Shown here piece after piece: positions 15,840 to 25,160 of a stretch of DNA of 57,439 bases. How positions within the stretch are numbered: position 1 is the stretch's first letter; every line of letters starts with the position of its first letter. Below the pieces are notes generated by a model that saw nothing but the letters and a program-made list of their open reading frames with translations, was not told the DNA's origin and did not search any database. The position numbers and the translations under genes were made by a program. The DNA is from a virus. The stretch is from the IMG/VR virus record IMGVR_UViG_3300023110_000040, positions 1 to 57,439 of that record. One strand, written 5' to 3'.

Positions 15840-16650
15840 TTACAATCTCCTCAATTGCCGGTATATAAAGCCTCTTAGCAACTATTTCATGAGCTTCTTC
15901 TGTAAAGTGTGCCCATTCATCTTCGAACATTGTGCTGTAGTCTTCAAAGTTATTCAAGACCCAGTGAAACGGGTTTTCTGTTAAAAAATTATCTTCATTC
16001 ACATAAAAAGGAAAAGGTCCTATAGTATGAATATACTTATACGGACACTTTACCGCTGATTCGAACAGTAATAAATCTTTAGCAGCTTTCTTTCTATAAT
16101 AACTAGACAATCTGACATCATTAGAAAAATTTACAACAGTATCAAAATCTTTTCTATTTTCAGCTCTTCTCTTGAAGGCATCATATAAGGTAAGATTTGA
16201 ATTTGGTATTTGCTGAGCCTGCAACCATTTAGCATAATCTATTTTTTGTTTCTTATCTATCAACATTACAGCTTCTGCTGGCATGGTAGACGGCAATTCG
16301 AAAATTTCAGGAGGAATATAGCCTCCGATTGGAACAACACCCTTGAAAGATTTATAAATCACTTCTGAGTAATTATCTCGCTCTATGATAGAATCAATTT
16401 CTATCTCTCGCGTCTCTGTAGCCACTGGTATAGAAAATCTATACCAAGGAGGCAGGTCTGCTATAACAAGGTCCGGATTCCAATCTTCATTGACTTTGTA
16501 TTCGTCATAGATATGATCAGGCGTAATTCCTCTTAGCGCAGCATTTCTTACTTGAATGTTTGGAAAATGTTCTGCAACCCACTCTGGCCAGCATTTTAGT
16601 GGGGGTCTACAGCTATTGGACGTACCCAATATCAGTATTTTCTTCATCAT
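15832..16650 (-). CDS. SGNH-hydrolase-like protein
   Basis: 272 residues. The N-terminal ILILGTSNSCRPP has the nucleophile-type GxSxS of SGNH/GDSL enzymes and is followed by a Rossmann-like VRNAALRGITPDHI and DLVIADLPPWYR. The C-terminal FTEEAHEIVAKRL could hold the His of a catalytic pair. Such proteins deacylate or acetylate glycans and lipids. It overlaps both neighbours in the tailoring operon. Confidence 0.55.
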   Translation of the reverse strand: MMKKILILGTSNSCRPPLKCWPEWVAEHFPNIQVRNAALRGITPDHIYDEYKVNEDWNPDLVIADLPPWYRFSIPVATETREIEIDSIIERDNYSEVIYKSFKGVVPIGGYIPPEIFELPSTMPAEAVMLIDKKQKIDYAKWLQAQQIPNSNLTLYDAFKRRAENRKDFDTVVNFSNDVRLSSYYRKKAAKDLLLFESAVKCPYKYIHTIGPFPFYVNEDNFLTENPFHWVLNNFEDYSTMFEDEWAHFTEEAHEIVAKRLYIPAIEEIVNA

Positions 16651-17659
16651 TTAAAACTCCATAAGGTATCAATACATCAAATGTAGTACCCTCTACACTA
16701 TGAGTATATCGTTCATTGTCAAACTGCATAATGTTATATTTATTATTGCAGCTCGTGGTAGTAGAAAAAACGTTTTCTTTTATCTTAAATCCAGACCAAT
16801 CACCTTTTAACTTTATTTTCATATGTACTGGAAAGGCCTTTGCTTCTACACTTGCATCCCGATGCTCAGGAACATCGGCATAGACTCTAGCAAGCATCAC
16901 CTTGTACAATTTTTTATAATACTTTCTTTCTATATATTTGATAACCGTGTGGTCAGGTATCATCTCAGTTAAATTTATAACGTTAATGATGGACTCATCT
17001 GACAACCACGTGTGATCGTTGACATCTAATCCCTTATTATCTAGCAACTTAGACAAACCGAGTTCATACTTTTTAAACTCTGGATCATAACCTTGCTTAA
17101 TCATTGGAGGCAGATTCAACGCGTAATCACTTTTCTCATTTAGTATCACTTGACAAACTCTTTGCTTAGTGTCATTGATGTTGTAATATCCATCCAAAGT
17201 TTTACTAGAACAGTTGTGTGGTTTTAGATATGGTAAGGAATATTCCGAAATCTGCTGAAAGAATATATCGCGTGATATATTCTCCATAGACCAGAACAAA
17301 CCAGACAATCCGTGTTCCCTTGCTACTCTAATTTGATTTGGTATCAAATAATCCCAGTTCGGTCTAAATCTTTTTTTCCTATGCCATCTGTCTGAATACT
17401 TAGGTGGAACATAATATCTAGAGCTTACTCGTCCAATGTCGTCTGTTATACGTTGAAGTCCAGACATACATACAATCTCTAGATTTTCCATGTTTATTAA
17501 GACATCGTATGTTAACATTTGATCTAGTCTTAATCTTTCCATAGTATAATTATATTTCAACGCCATTTTAGATTTAGCTATGGCTTCTAGCTCTTCTTCT
17601 AGAATATCCCAAACAAAACTAGGGCAGCTGTCTTTTAAATCGTATAGTTTAAACTCCAT
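16613..17659 (-). CDS. Two-domain protein: GNAT-like N-terminus, 2-oxoglutarate-oxygenase-like C-terminus
   Basis: 348 residues from the ATG at 17659 (TTG starts further upstream are possible). The first roughly 140 residues resemble a GNAT-type acyltransferase by strand and helix pattern (AIAKSKMALKYNY, DVLINMENLEIVCMSGLQRI, PNQIRVAREHGLSGLFWS). Near the C-terminus PEHRDASVEAKAF gives His-x-Asp and ERYTHSVEG a distal His, as in aspartyl-hydroxylase-like oxygenases. Both assignments are by eye. It overlaps the desaturase gene by 11 bases. Confidence 0.5.
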   Translation of the reverse strand: MEFKLYDLKDSCPSFVWDILEEELEAIAKSKMALKYNYTMERLRLDQMLTYDVLINMENLEIVCMSGLQRITDDIGRVSSRYYVPPKYSDRWHRKKRFRPNWDYLIPNQIRVAREHGLSGLFWSMENISRDIFFQQISEYSLPYLKPHNCSSKTLDGYYNINDTKQRVCQVILNEKSDYALNLPPMIKQGYDPEFKKYELGLSKLLDNKGLDVNDHTWLSDESIINVINLTEMIPDHTVIKYIERKYYKKLYKVMLARVYADVPEHRDASVEAKAFPVHMKIKLKGDWSGFKIKENVFSTTTSCNNKYNIMQFDNERYTHSVEGTTFDVLIPYGVLNDEENTDIGYVQ

Positions 17660-18164
17660 GATGATCTGCGTGCGCTCCTTCAAACGGTGCAAATAAATTA
17701 ATCCACCATCTGTTTACGGCAGATCCATCACTATGACCGAAGTAATTTAAAACACCCATTCCAATATAGCCCATAATCACAGTAGGCAAAGATATGATTA
17801 CTATAGGAACAAACATGTAAATTCCATATTTTTGAAAAAACATTATACGCGGATTTTTTAAAAGATCTTTTACTATTCTTGGAGGAATCTTGGTATCAGA
17901 CCAATCAGAGATCAAGACCTTATATCCTTTGTGCTTAGGAGAATGCGGGTCTTTTTCTGTGTCATGATACTTATGATGCAACCTATGAATACCTATCCAT
18001 CCCAATGGTTTATATACACCAATGAAAAGAGCGCAGGTGAGACTTAGCCATTCCCACCAGACTCTTCTTTTCCCTCTTCTATGAGCCCAGTATTCATGTA
18101 ATCCAAACGAAGCGCCTATAGAAGCAACAACAATGTAAAACGCATACCAATATAATAGTATCAT
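17649..18164 (-). CDS. Compact membrane fatty-acid desaturase
   Basis: 171 residues with all three histidine boxes of the membrane di-iron desaturase family: HEYWAH (23-28), HRLHH (60-64) and HADHH (165-169), separated by hydrophobic spans at about 1-20, 40-58 and 115-142. DTEKDPHSPKHKG after box 2 is typical of acyl-lipid and acyl-CoA delta-9 types. It is little more than half the usual length (about 300) and stops two residues after box 3. The inferred role is introducing a double bond or hydroxyl into a host membrane lipid or acyl group during infection. Confidence 0.82.
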   Translation of the reverse strand: MILLYWYAFYIVVASIGASFGLHEYWAHRRGKRRVWWEWLSLTCALFIGVYKPLGWIGIHRLHHKYHDTEKDPHSPKHKGYKVLISDWSDTKIPPRIVKDLLKNPRIMFFQKYGIYMFVPIVIISLPTVIMGYIGMGVLNYFGHSDGSAVNRWWINLFAPFEGAHADHHGV

Positions 18165-18190
18165 TTCTGTTTCCTCGCTTATGTCAATTA

Positions 18191-19900
18191 TTATTTATCA
18201 AAGACTAACCCAAAATTCTTACTGATAAAATGAGTCATTACTGTGTTTTCTCTTTTCACGATGTCCCACAGTCTTGTACTAGAAACGTCCCATTGTGCGG
18301 TACCCTTCTTAAACGATCTAGGATCATTGACATCATGCTTGTTATGCCACATCTCACATAAACTCTCGACGGGCACCTGATTCTTTTCTACCTTATAGGA
18401 CATAATTGTTTCATTATCATATCCAAATGCAGCTTGAATCTGCGGTGGATAGATTGAAAACTCTTTAAGCTCTTTCATCTTTGCAATCACTTCTTCTATA
18501 TCACTAAAATAATCAAGCTGCGCCATGATAGGCCTAGAAGCCATCATAATTCCCGTATTAAAAATATCGTTACCTGGTTCTAGATCTTCATCTTGTAATA
18601 AAGCGTGCGCGTTCCAATATTTGCTTTGAGGGGATCTAAAATCATAGTGGTAATTTTTAAAATAGTTTGGTTTGTTTGGAAATACTTCAGCCTCTTCTTT
18701 TGTTGTTTTGTTACAACAAAGAGCCACCTCTGCTTTCAAATAATTAAACGCGTCTACATGACTATGGAAGTATACGTCGTAATCAATATATAGAACTAGA
18801 TCGTAATCGTGTGTAAGCTTGTCAAGCAACCAAACTTTGTATAGATTAATTATATCATATACTGAAAGATCTGTAAACCTTTTTGCGAACTCAATATACT
18901 GATCATCATGCCCAAACTCGATGTAATCCGCGCCAATGGCCTTTGCATACTCTGCGTGATTTTGATGCAACTGTTCTTTGTATTGGGCTAAACGCTCTTT
19001 TGTTCTTTTACTTTTATTTACAGGATCATCTTCATGTCCTCTTGGATTATCAAGCTTGTCGTCTGGTATTTCAATATAGATTGAATATACGCATTTTGTT
19101 TTATCGTTAAAATAAGCATTAAACTTTTTGTTTACAAAATGAGCTATCTTGATCTTATTCCAATCTGGTATGACAGGATCTCGGCTTAAAATCCAATTCC
19201 ATTCTTTATCCATTATAACATAAGGTACCTTATATTTTTCCATAATATAAGAAAAGATGCTCTCATTGTTTGGATAATAGTAAGCTCTTAGAAAATGAGC
19301 GTCGTCTCTATATACGTTGCCATCCTTAATATTTTTAATAAGCTCTGCGGCTTCAATCATACGCTCTGAATATTTTATTTCTTTAATATGCTCTGATTTA
19401 GCAATCATGATTCCAGTATTCATCACGTGATTATCTTGACCATCTAACATGTCTTTTGTAATATGGTACTTAATCGTAGGACTGCGTTGACCAACCATCT
19501 CAAATAAAATACTCTCGAGCTCTTTATTCTTAATATCCTCATCTTGATCTATTATATGAATGCCTTTGCTTAGATCTAATTCTTCAAACACATTTTCATT
19601 CGTATTGAAGATTACATCCATATCTACATACATCACCTCGTCATATTTTTCTGCAAGCTGAGCAAACAATACATGCTTATATAGATTCGCCTTCGTGAAT
19701 TCATTATCGCCGATATCCATATCATCCATCTGATTGTGATAGAATATCCAATCCACTCCAATCTTTTCGGCATAATCCTTTTTATTTTGGATCAACCTGT
19801 CAAAGTATTCAGAAATCATATGCTGAGCATGATCCGCCACTTGCCATCTATCTTTTGGTATGTCAATATTGTCGTATGTTGTAAAGATTACTCTCTTCAT
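18191..19900 (-). CDS. Tandem-domain glycosyltransferase (two GT-A units)
   Basis: 569 residues made of two homologous halves. Each begins with a segment in which Tyr-Ala residues precede the domain (KDYAEKIGVDWI; AEYAKAIGADYI) and carries an aspartate motif, VDMDVIF near residue 95 and IDYDVYF near residue 380. Later NTGIMIA and NTGIMMA repeats and a HFVNKKF / HFISKNF C-cap confirm the duplication. This resembles GT8-like or galactosyltransferase-like folds. It could build a disaccharide on phage fibre protein or host surface sugar. Confidence 0.78.
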   Translation of the reverse strand: MKRVIFTTYDNIDIPKDRWQVADHAQHMISEYFDRLIQNKKDYAEKIGVDWIFYHNQMDDMDIGDNEFTKANLYKHVLFAQLAEKYDEVMYVDMDVIFNTNENVFEELDLSKGIHIIDQDEDIKNKELESILFEMVGQRSPTIKYHITKDMLDGQDNHVMNTGIMIAKSEHIKEIKYSERMIEAAELIKNIKDGNVYRDDAHFLRAYYYPNNESIFSYIMEKYKVPYVIMDKEWNWILSRDPVIPDWNKIKIAHFVNKKFNAYFNDKTKCVYSIYIEIPDDKLDNPRGHEDDPVNKSKRTKERLAQYKEQLHQNHAEYAKAIGADYIEFGHDDQYIEFAKRFTDLSVYDIINLYKVWLLDKLTHDYDLVLYIDYDVYFHSHVDAFNYLKAEVALCCNKTTKEEAEVFPNKPNYFKNYHYDFRSPQSKYWNAHALLQDEDLEPGNDIFNTGIMMASRPIMAQLDYFSDIEEVIAKMKELKEFSIYPPQIQAAFGYDNETIMSYKVEKNQVPVESLCEMWHNKHDVNDPRSFKKGTAQWDVSSTRLWDIVKRENTVMTHFISKNFGLVFDK

Positions 19901-20562
19901 ATTCCAATCACCATATATCTTGTATATTCTTCGGAGGGGCTCATTTCACCCTTATAAAATACTCTTACTAAATCTAAAGACTCTACAAAAGAATCTAGAC
20001 TATCGTGAGTATTAATGTGTTCTGGTTCTGCGTGATAGTTGTTTGATTGAAAGCAAACCATCGTATTATGATCTTTAGAATTTGTGATGAGCTTAATATC
20101 GTCGGGCTCCATGTGTTCACAGCTTGTATTAATAATCAGCTGAAAAGCATCTTTTCTTTCTAAGAAATAATTAATAGCATCATCAGTTATGCCAAGATTG
20201 TTTCTACACTCGGGAATATTTTGTTTTAATTCCCAGTGAATGCGTTCACACATAGGATCTGAATCAACATTCCAGATCTTTACTTCTTCATTAATGTGTT
20301 CTCTTAGTAAAATTCCAGTAAGACCGTACCAACTTCCCATTACCAGAATATCTTTCAAAGGTGCATATGGATAATAGTCATCAGTAAGATATTTTGAGAG
20401 CTCAGATACTAGCCATTCTTTACTGGCCATTTGTGCATCGTTAATGCTGTTTATAATATCGAACGATCTATATAAATCTTCGTCTTGGTTATATTGTGAA
20501 TCTTTATAAATTCTTTCGATTTCTTGAATAGCATTCTTATAGATCAGTTCTTTGTAGTTCAT
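19897..20562 (-). CDS. SAM-dependent methyltransferase-like protein
   Basis: 221 residues. DILVMGSWYGLTGILLRE (about 89-106) resembles the glycine-rich SAM-binding motif I, then IWNVDSDPM the acidic end of strand 2, and QLIINTSCEHM the motif-IV strand. The glycine-rich loop is degenerate, so function is not certain. Coupled by a four-base overlap to the tandem glycosyltransferase. Confidence 0.62.
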   Translation of the reverse strand: MNYKELIYKNAIQEIERIYKDSQYNQDEDLYRSFDIINSINDAQMASKEWLVSELSKYLTDDYYPYAPLKDILVMGSWYGLTGILLREHINEEVKIWNVDSDPMCERIHWELKQNIPECRNNLGITDDAINYFLERKDAFQLIINTSCEHMEPDDIKLITNSKDHNTMVCFQSNNYHAEPEHINTHDSLDSFVESLDLVRVFYKGEMSPSEEYTRYMVIGI

Positions 20563-21151
20563 ATTTTAATCCATTATACATATCAATTGGCGCATCCCAT
20601 TCAGCAGGGTTTGCTATACTGTTTACTATTCCATTTTTAAATGTGTTGTGTGGAATCTTTTCGTGTACAAGAAACCTATCAATGCCTGGATACTTTCTCA
20701 TGAAGTAATCCTTATTAGATAGAAAGTGTTCCCATACATCATGTTGCTGTCCTGCCGTCCATGTAATTACAGAACTATTTATGTGCACGTCATAGGCATG
20801 CGGAGCCATGTACAGATCATCTTTCCAATAATCTTTAAGTATTGTTAGACCATCCCATGTAATAAACTCAGACGGATCTCTTTTAATATCCATATCTAAA
20901 TCAAAGTAAAGACACTTACCTTCTACAGGAAAGTCTTTACTGAACATAGCAAGCTTATTCCACCAGTATTTTAGTTTTGGTTTTTCAAATACTGGAATAC
21001 ATGGAATAGCTACACCGTAAGTATCGTCTGTATAACAATAGAATTTTGCTAATGGAAAATACTTTACTAATTGTTCTGTTAATCTGTTTACGTGTTCATA
21101 GTTATACTTATCACCGTGTTTTACGAATATAATGTTTAACAATCCTGCCAT
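20537..21151 (-). CDS. GT-A glycosyltransferase-like protein
   Basis: 204 residues: a hydrophobic N-terminal strand (LNIIFVKHGDKY), the KYWWNKLAMFSKDFP segment, then YFDLDMDI with a DxD-type metal motif near residue 82, and an acceptor-side NSSVITW. Small size and layout match short phage or bacterial GT-A transferases that recognise a nucleotide sugar. Overlaps the neighbouring methyltransferase-like and radical-SAM genes. Confidence 0.68.
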   Translation of the reverse strand: MAGLLNIIFVKHGDKYNYEHVNRLTEQLVKYFPLAKFYCYTDDTYGVAIPCIPVFEKPKLKYWWNKLAMFSKDFPVEGKCLYFDLDMDIKRDPSEFITWDGLTILKDYWKDDLYMAPHAYDVHINSSVITWTAGQQHDVWEHFLSNKDYFMRKYPGIDRFLVHEKIPHNTFKNGIVNSIANPAEWDAPIDMYNGLKYELQRTDL

Positions 21152-22212
21152 CTGAATCCTCGTATGCCATTCATAATTTCAATTTTACGATATAACTCAT
21201 CGTACATAGACTGATCAAATTCAGACACTAATCCTTGATTGACTGTATCTAATTCTTCTTGTGTTCGAGTAGTTAAATAGTTCATTTCAGGCGGATTAAA
21301 TAATAGATTATAACTTCTAAGTTCATTGTCTCCTATAAACACGTGCGGATTATCAGCATAAAAATCATTGATTTCTTGCATATCAAGTATATTAAAATAA
21401 GATACAGTAGGAACTACTTTCGGGACAATACCAGCTTCTTCGTTGAGCTTTTTAATTGTTTCTAGTGTATTGTTAAAATTAGTTCCACGTATCCATTCAT
21501 ATTTTCTGCCAATATGATCTAGACTCGCTACCATTTCTACTTTTTTAAATTTTTTTAAAGTGTTCATAAATCGTTTTGAAATTAAAGAACAATTTGATGT
21601 AAGCCACACAGTACAATCAGGATTTACTTCTGCTAACTCTTCAAGTATTTTAGCATTTCGTAGATCAGAAAAAGGTTCACCACCTTTAATATGCAATACA
21701 TGCAGATCAGGCAATAAGCTTATAATCTTTTCAATATCAGACTCAGTCAAATTAACATGAGGCTGTTGATGATTACCAAATAAATGATCGATTGTGGCCC
21801 ATTTAGTACTGAAATAACTACTACACATTATACAAGTTTGGTTGCAAATATTGCTTGTAGTAAATTCTAAATAACTAATCTTTCCCGGCTCATATTTTCT
21901 CCATTCTGGATTCAGCCAATAGAATGCTCCAGCGTGGGTGCCATCTTTTTGTTTTATTCTTGAAGCACAATTATCGCATGCAACAGTTCCCATAATACCT
22001 TTTTCTTCAAGCTCTCGTCTTATATGCATATTCAAATCAGAGTAGGGAAAGTCTTCATATTCAGTTGCCGTAGCAATTTTGTATTCTTCTATACTATCAG
22101 TTGCAATAATTTCATTTATGTGTCTAGTGAATACCATGCAACAAGGCTTGAGCCAACCTTGTGGATCAATTACTAACGCATGATCTGGCCATCTACATGC
22201 GGGTATATTCAT
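21136..22212 (-). CDS. Radical SAM protein with N-terminal twitch/SPASM-like cysteines (1)
   Basis: 358 residues. The radical-SAM cluster motif CNQTCIMC (Cys123, Cys127, Cys130) follows TTSNI, and IKGGEPFSD is the SAM-binding GGE motif. Before it lie Cys6, the pair Cys24/Cys25 and Cys79/Cys82, arranged like the auxiliary cluster of twitch/SPASM proteins but placed N-terminally. In the same late operon as two paralogues and the fibre genes. Known relatives modify peptides or proteins; the target here is unknown. Confidence 0.85.
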   Translation of the reverse strand: MNIPACRWPDHALVIDPQGWLKPCCMVFTRHINEIIATDSIEEYKIATATEYEDFPYSDLNMHIRRELEEKGIMGTVACDNCASRIKQKDGTHAGAFYWLNPEWRKYEPGKISYLEFTTSNICNQTCIMCSSYFSTKWATIDHLFGNHQQPHVNLTESDIEKIISLLPDLHVLHIKGGEPFSDLRNAKILEELAEVNPDCTVWLTSNCSLISKRFMNTLKKFKKVEMVASLDHIGRKYEWIRGTNFNNTLETIKKLNEEAGIVPKVVPTVSYFNILDMQEINDFYADNPHVFIGDNELRSYNLLFNPPEMNYLTTRTQEELDTVNQGLVSEFDQSMYDELYRKIEIMNGIRGFRWQDC

Positions 22213-23375
22213 TTCAGTCGCTCAATATATTGACGATACATTTCAATATTTTTAATGCAAATTTGTTCATCAGTACCAAACTCAATCAGAGCATTGTTTA
22301 AATAGTTTCTAAGCTTATCTAAATACTCTGGAGTCTCTTCTTCTACTGCCCAAGGTGCGATATCTTGCGGGGATGTTGTTCCACCCATAGGAGCCAAGAC
22401 ATGATAGGCAAAAGAAAGATTTTTTCTATTACAAAATGATACTATTTTAGGCAAAGTCCACACGTTATCTTTACTAATCACAAATGAACAACCGACATCA
22501 GCAACACCATATGATTGAAGTTCATCTATATGTTTTAAAACCGTTTCTAAATTACCATTTCTTCTTAAATCTTGATATATCTCAGGATCAATTGAATCTA
22601 ATGAAATCGTAAATTCAGTGTTTGGCCTTTGAGCAAATTTTCTTGCGTATCCATTTAAGATACTACCGTTTGTTGTAAATTGAATGCGAAGATTTTCTGG
22701 GTTTTCCTCCTCTACCATCTTAAGAATTTTATGTACTATTCTTTGAGCAAATGGCTCCCCGCCTGTAAAGTTTAATTTATAAACTTCATGTATAATTTCA
22801 CGTAAAGATTCTACGAAAGCATCACCAACTTCTGGATCATCATATATACTTGTAAATCTATGCGCAGTTTCTGGATTCTTCTTTACAAAATCTTCCATAT
22901 GTTGAGAAGAATGATATGGACTGCAGAATTTGCATTTATAATTACAAGTATTTGAAAGTTCTAATTCTATATCCCTTGGAACAGGATGATTTAAGTCTCT
23001 CTCACCACCTACCCAGTCTGCATCTAAACTGCTTGGAGGTTTATCTGCATCGCATTGCTCTTTGCAATACCTGCACCATTCATGCAAATCACCCATCATA
23101 GAAGCTTGACGAATTTCTTCAAAGCCTTCATCATTTTGCCATAGATCTCTTAAGCTGTCTCCTGGTTTCCATCGTGCCTGATTGGTAAAAGGATCTTTTT
23201 CGTAAGGTGTAGTATCTTTATGCTCTCTTACATGGCGCATAACAAAAGGGCAGACCTTTAAATTGCCTTTCTTATTAATATGAATAGCTTGAAAAGGCGC
23301 CCAACAACTTACTGTTTTATATAAAGCTGGTAGTTCGGGTCTTCTATACTTGTTAATTTTATCGACGTATTTCAT
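22209..23375 (-). CDS. Radical SAM protein (2), divergent paralogue
   Basis: 388 residues. The cluster motif is CNYKCKFC (Cys144, Cys148, Cys151) after LELSNT; FTGGEPFAQ is the GGE motif. N-terminal Cys24 and Cys42 and the trio Cys101, Cys104 and Cys108 look like ligands of an auxiliary cluster. It is less similar to the other three than they are to one another, so it may act on a different substrate. Both ends overlap neighbours by four bases. Confidence 0.85.
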   Translation of the reverse strand: MKYVDKINKYRRPELPALYKTVSCWAPFQAIHINKKGNLKVCPFVMRHVREHKDTTPYEKDPFTNQARWKPGDSLRDLWQNDEGFEEIRQASMMGDLHEWCRYCKEQCDADKPPSSLDADWVGGERDLNHPVPRDIELELSNTCNYKCKFCSPYHSSQHMEDFVKKNPETAHRFTSIYDDPEVGDAFVESLREIIHEVYKLNFTGGEPFAQRIVHKILKMVEEENPENLRIQFTTNGSILNGYARKFAQRPNTEFTISLDSIDPEIYQDLRRNGNLETVLKHIDELQSYGVADVGCSFVISKDNVWTLPKIVSFCNRKNLSFAYHVLAPMGGTTSPQDIAPWAVEEETPEYLDKLRNYLNNALIEFGTDEQICIKNIEMYRQYIERLK

Positions 23376-24571
23376 TTATATTCCTTTAAATATGGAGCCA
23401 ACTCATATATGTCTTCGTTATTTTCTCGTGCTACTAAACAAAAATCAATCCATTCAATCATTCTTTTTCTTATTTCCGCAGGAGTTTTAAACGGATCTAT
23501 TGTTGTTTCAACACTCATTACATTGTTTAAATTACTTACATGCAGTTTATCACTTACCCAATATGTGTCTGATCTTTTAGTAAACTTAGATTCTAAATAA
23601 TCAAATAGATTTTTCTTTCCTTCTTCCTGATGTTGTATTGTTAAGAAGTTAGGTGAACAATACTTTGGAAACGTTACAAGGTTCGCCATACTGATACGAG
23701 GAACACCTGGCACATCAATAAAATAATCAATGAGTTCTGGAAGATGCATCCAGTTATAAACCGAAACAGTGGATACTACGATAACATGCCTGCCTGCATA
23801 TTTATGATATCGTTTAATGTTGTTTATTGTTTTTTGAAAATTGCCTCCTCGGATCCAATCATACATTTCATGCACACCGTCAATGCTTGCTTGGACATGA
23901 ACTTCATCGATGCGATGTAGCAACTCAATTACATAATCAGTAACTAACTGAAAATTAGTGCAAATCTCAACACGGCACTTCGGATTCGTTTCAGCAAGCT
24001 TTTTAAGGATAAGAATATTATTTGGATCGGCAAACGGCTCGCCACCTTTAATCGTAAGATGCTGTAGATGTGGTACTAGATCTAATACCTTATCCACATC
24101 TTCTTTCGTCATCTTATACATTTCAGTATGAAACTTGTGGTTCTCATCTCGCCAAGTAAGGCCAGATTCTACAGCCATTTTCTCATATGGCGCCCATTTA
24201 GAACTATACTTACCAGAGCAAGTAACACACATCTGGTTACAAATATTGCTCGTAGTAATTTCCAAAAATCGAATCGGAGTAATTGGCGCGTCTTTATCTT
24301 CTTCATATGTTGGAAAAATAAAGCGATTATAAGAATCGAAACGGGCTATACGACCAGCTTCCCAGTGTACCTTACACACGTTACATTGTTTTGGAAAGTT
24401 ACCTTCTTTAAAATCTTTACGAAGCTTATCATAAACTTCACCATTAAAGAACTCAGTAAGATCAGGAACGTCTTTAATATGAGATATAGCTGTGTTGTCC
24501 CCAGCACAACATAGAACTATTTCGCCAATAGGATTAATTGTTATTCCTGTTTCAGGCACCATGCATTTCAT
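23372..24571 (-). CDS. Radical SAM protein (3)
   Basis: 399 residues with the motif CNQMCVTC (Cys111, Cys115, Cys118), a GGEPFAD motif, and N-terminal Cys3, Cys21/Cys22 and Cys63/Cys66 as an auxiliary-cluster set. Very like proteins 1 and 4 (TTSN, SSKWAPYEKM and the VHVQASIDGVHEMYDWIRGG region). First enzyme gene after the structural genes of the late operon, 17 bases from the preceding gene. Confidence 0.86.
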   Translation of the reverse strand: MKCMVPETGITINPIGEIVLCCAGDNTAISHIKDVPDLTEFFNGEVYDKLRKDFKEGNFPKQCNVCKVHWEAGRIARFDSYNRFIFPTYEEDKDAPITPIRFLEITTSNICNQMCVTCSGKYSSKWAPYEKMAVESGLTWRDENHKFHTEMYKMTKEDVDKVLDLVPHLQHLTIKGGEPFADPNNILILKKLAETNPKCRVEICTNFQLVTDYVIELLHRIDEVHVQASIDGVHEMYDWIRGGNFQKTINNIKRYHKYAGRHVIVVSTVSVYNWMHLPELIDYFIDVPGVPRISMANLVTFPKYCSPNFLTIQHQEEGKKNLFDYLESKFTKRSDTYWVSDKLHVSNLNNVMSVETTIDPFKTPAEIRKRMIEWIDFCLVARENNEDIYELAPYLKEYK

Positions 24572-24588
24572 AATATAACTCTATAAGA

Positions 24589-25149
24589 TTATTTAATTAA
24601 ACTGTCGATTATCGCCAAGCCTTCGGTAATTCTAGTTGATTTTCTAATTTTTGATTTAATGTCTTTATCAGCTTCTTTTACTACATCAAGTTCTAAAGCC
24701 CATAACTTAAACTTAAACAGCTCTTCTTTACTTTCATTATCTTGCCAAAGAATTTGAAAGAACCCAGTGTCAATCTCATTCTTTTTGATCTTAACTTGTT
24801 TGTCTAAATTGAGTAGAGTTGACTCTTTATCAGAAACTTTCTTTTCAAGTTCTTCTTTTTGATCTTGAAGAACCTTCAGACCTAGCATTTCACGAGCAAG
24901 TTCTTTCGCTGCGAGATTGATTTGTATGTTATGTGCTTTTGATTCTGCTTTTAATCTATCAACAGTATCATTCAAAATTTTATCGTGATCCCAACCTTCT
25001 TCCATCAATGCTTGATAGTCTGGATTGTTTTCATCATTTGGAAACGAATAAGGAAAAAGCTTTTCATCTTCCTCATATAGTACTTTAATAATAGTGCGCT
25101 CTGTGTTAGCATACTGAGCACTCACTATTCTTCCGCTAAAATCTGCCAT
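24589..25149 (-). CDS. Virion-associated-type protein with coiled coil, unrecognised
   Basis: 186 residues. The N-terminus is beta-like (FSGRIVSAQYANTERTIIKV), then a long charged coiled coil at about residues 85-140, then a helical end. It lies 11 bases after the large fibre-type gene and before the radical-SAM genes; this position is typical of fibre-associated or assembly proteins. Function not recognised. Confidence 0.6.
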   Translation of the reverse strand: MADFSGRIVSAQYANTERTIIKVLYEEDEKLFPYSFPNDENNPDYQALMEEGWDHDKILNDTVDRLKAESKAHNIQINLAAKELAREMLGLKVLQDQKEELEKKVSDKESTLLNLDKQVKIKKNEIDTGFFQILWQDNESKEELFKFKLWALELDVVKEADKDIKSKIRKSTRITEGLAIIDSLIK

Positions 25150-25160
25150 TTATTTACTCC

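Noticed and set aside
18186-18200. GATAAATA as a late promoter for the desaturase gene
   Set aside because: Differs from the strict TATAAATA box and lies at the end of an operon gene; likely coincidence.
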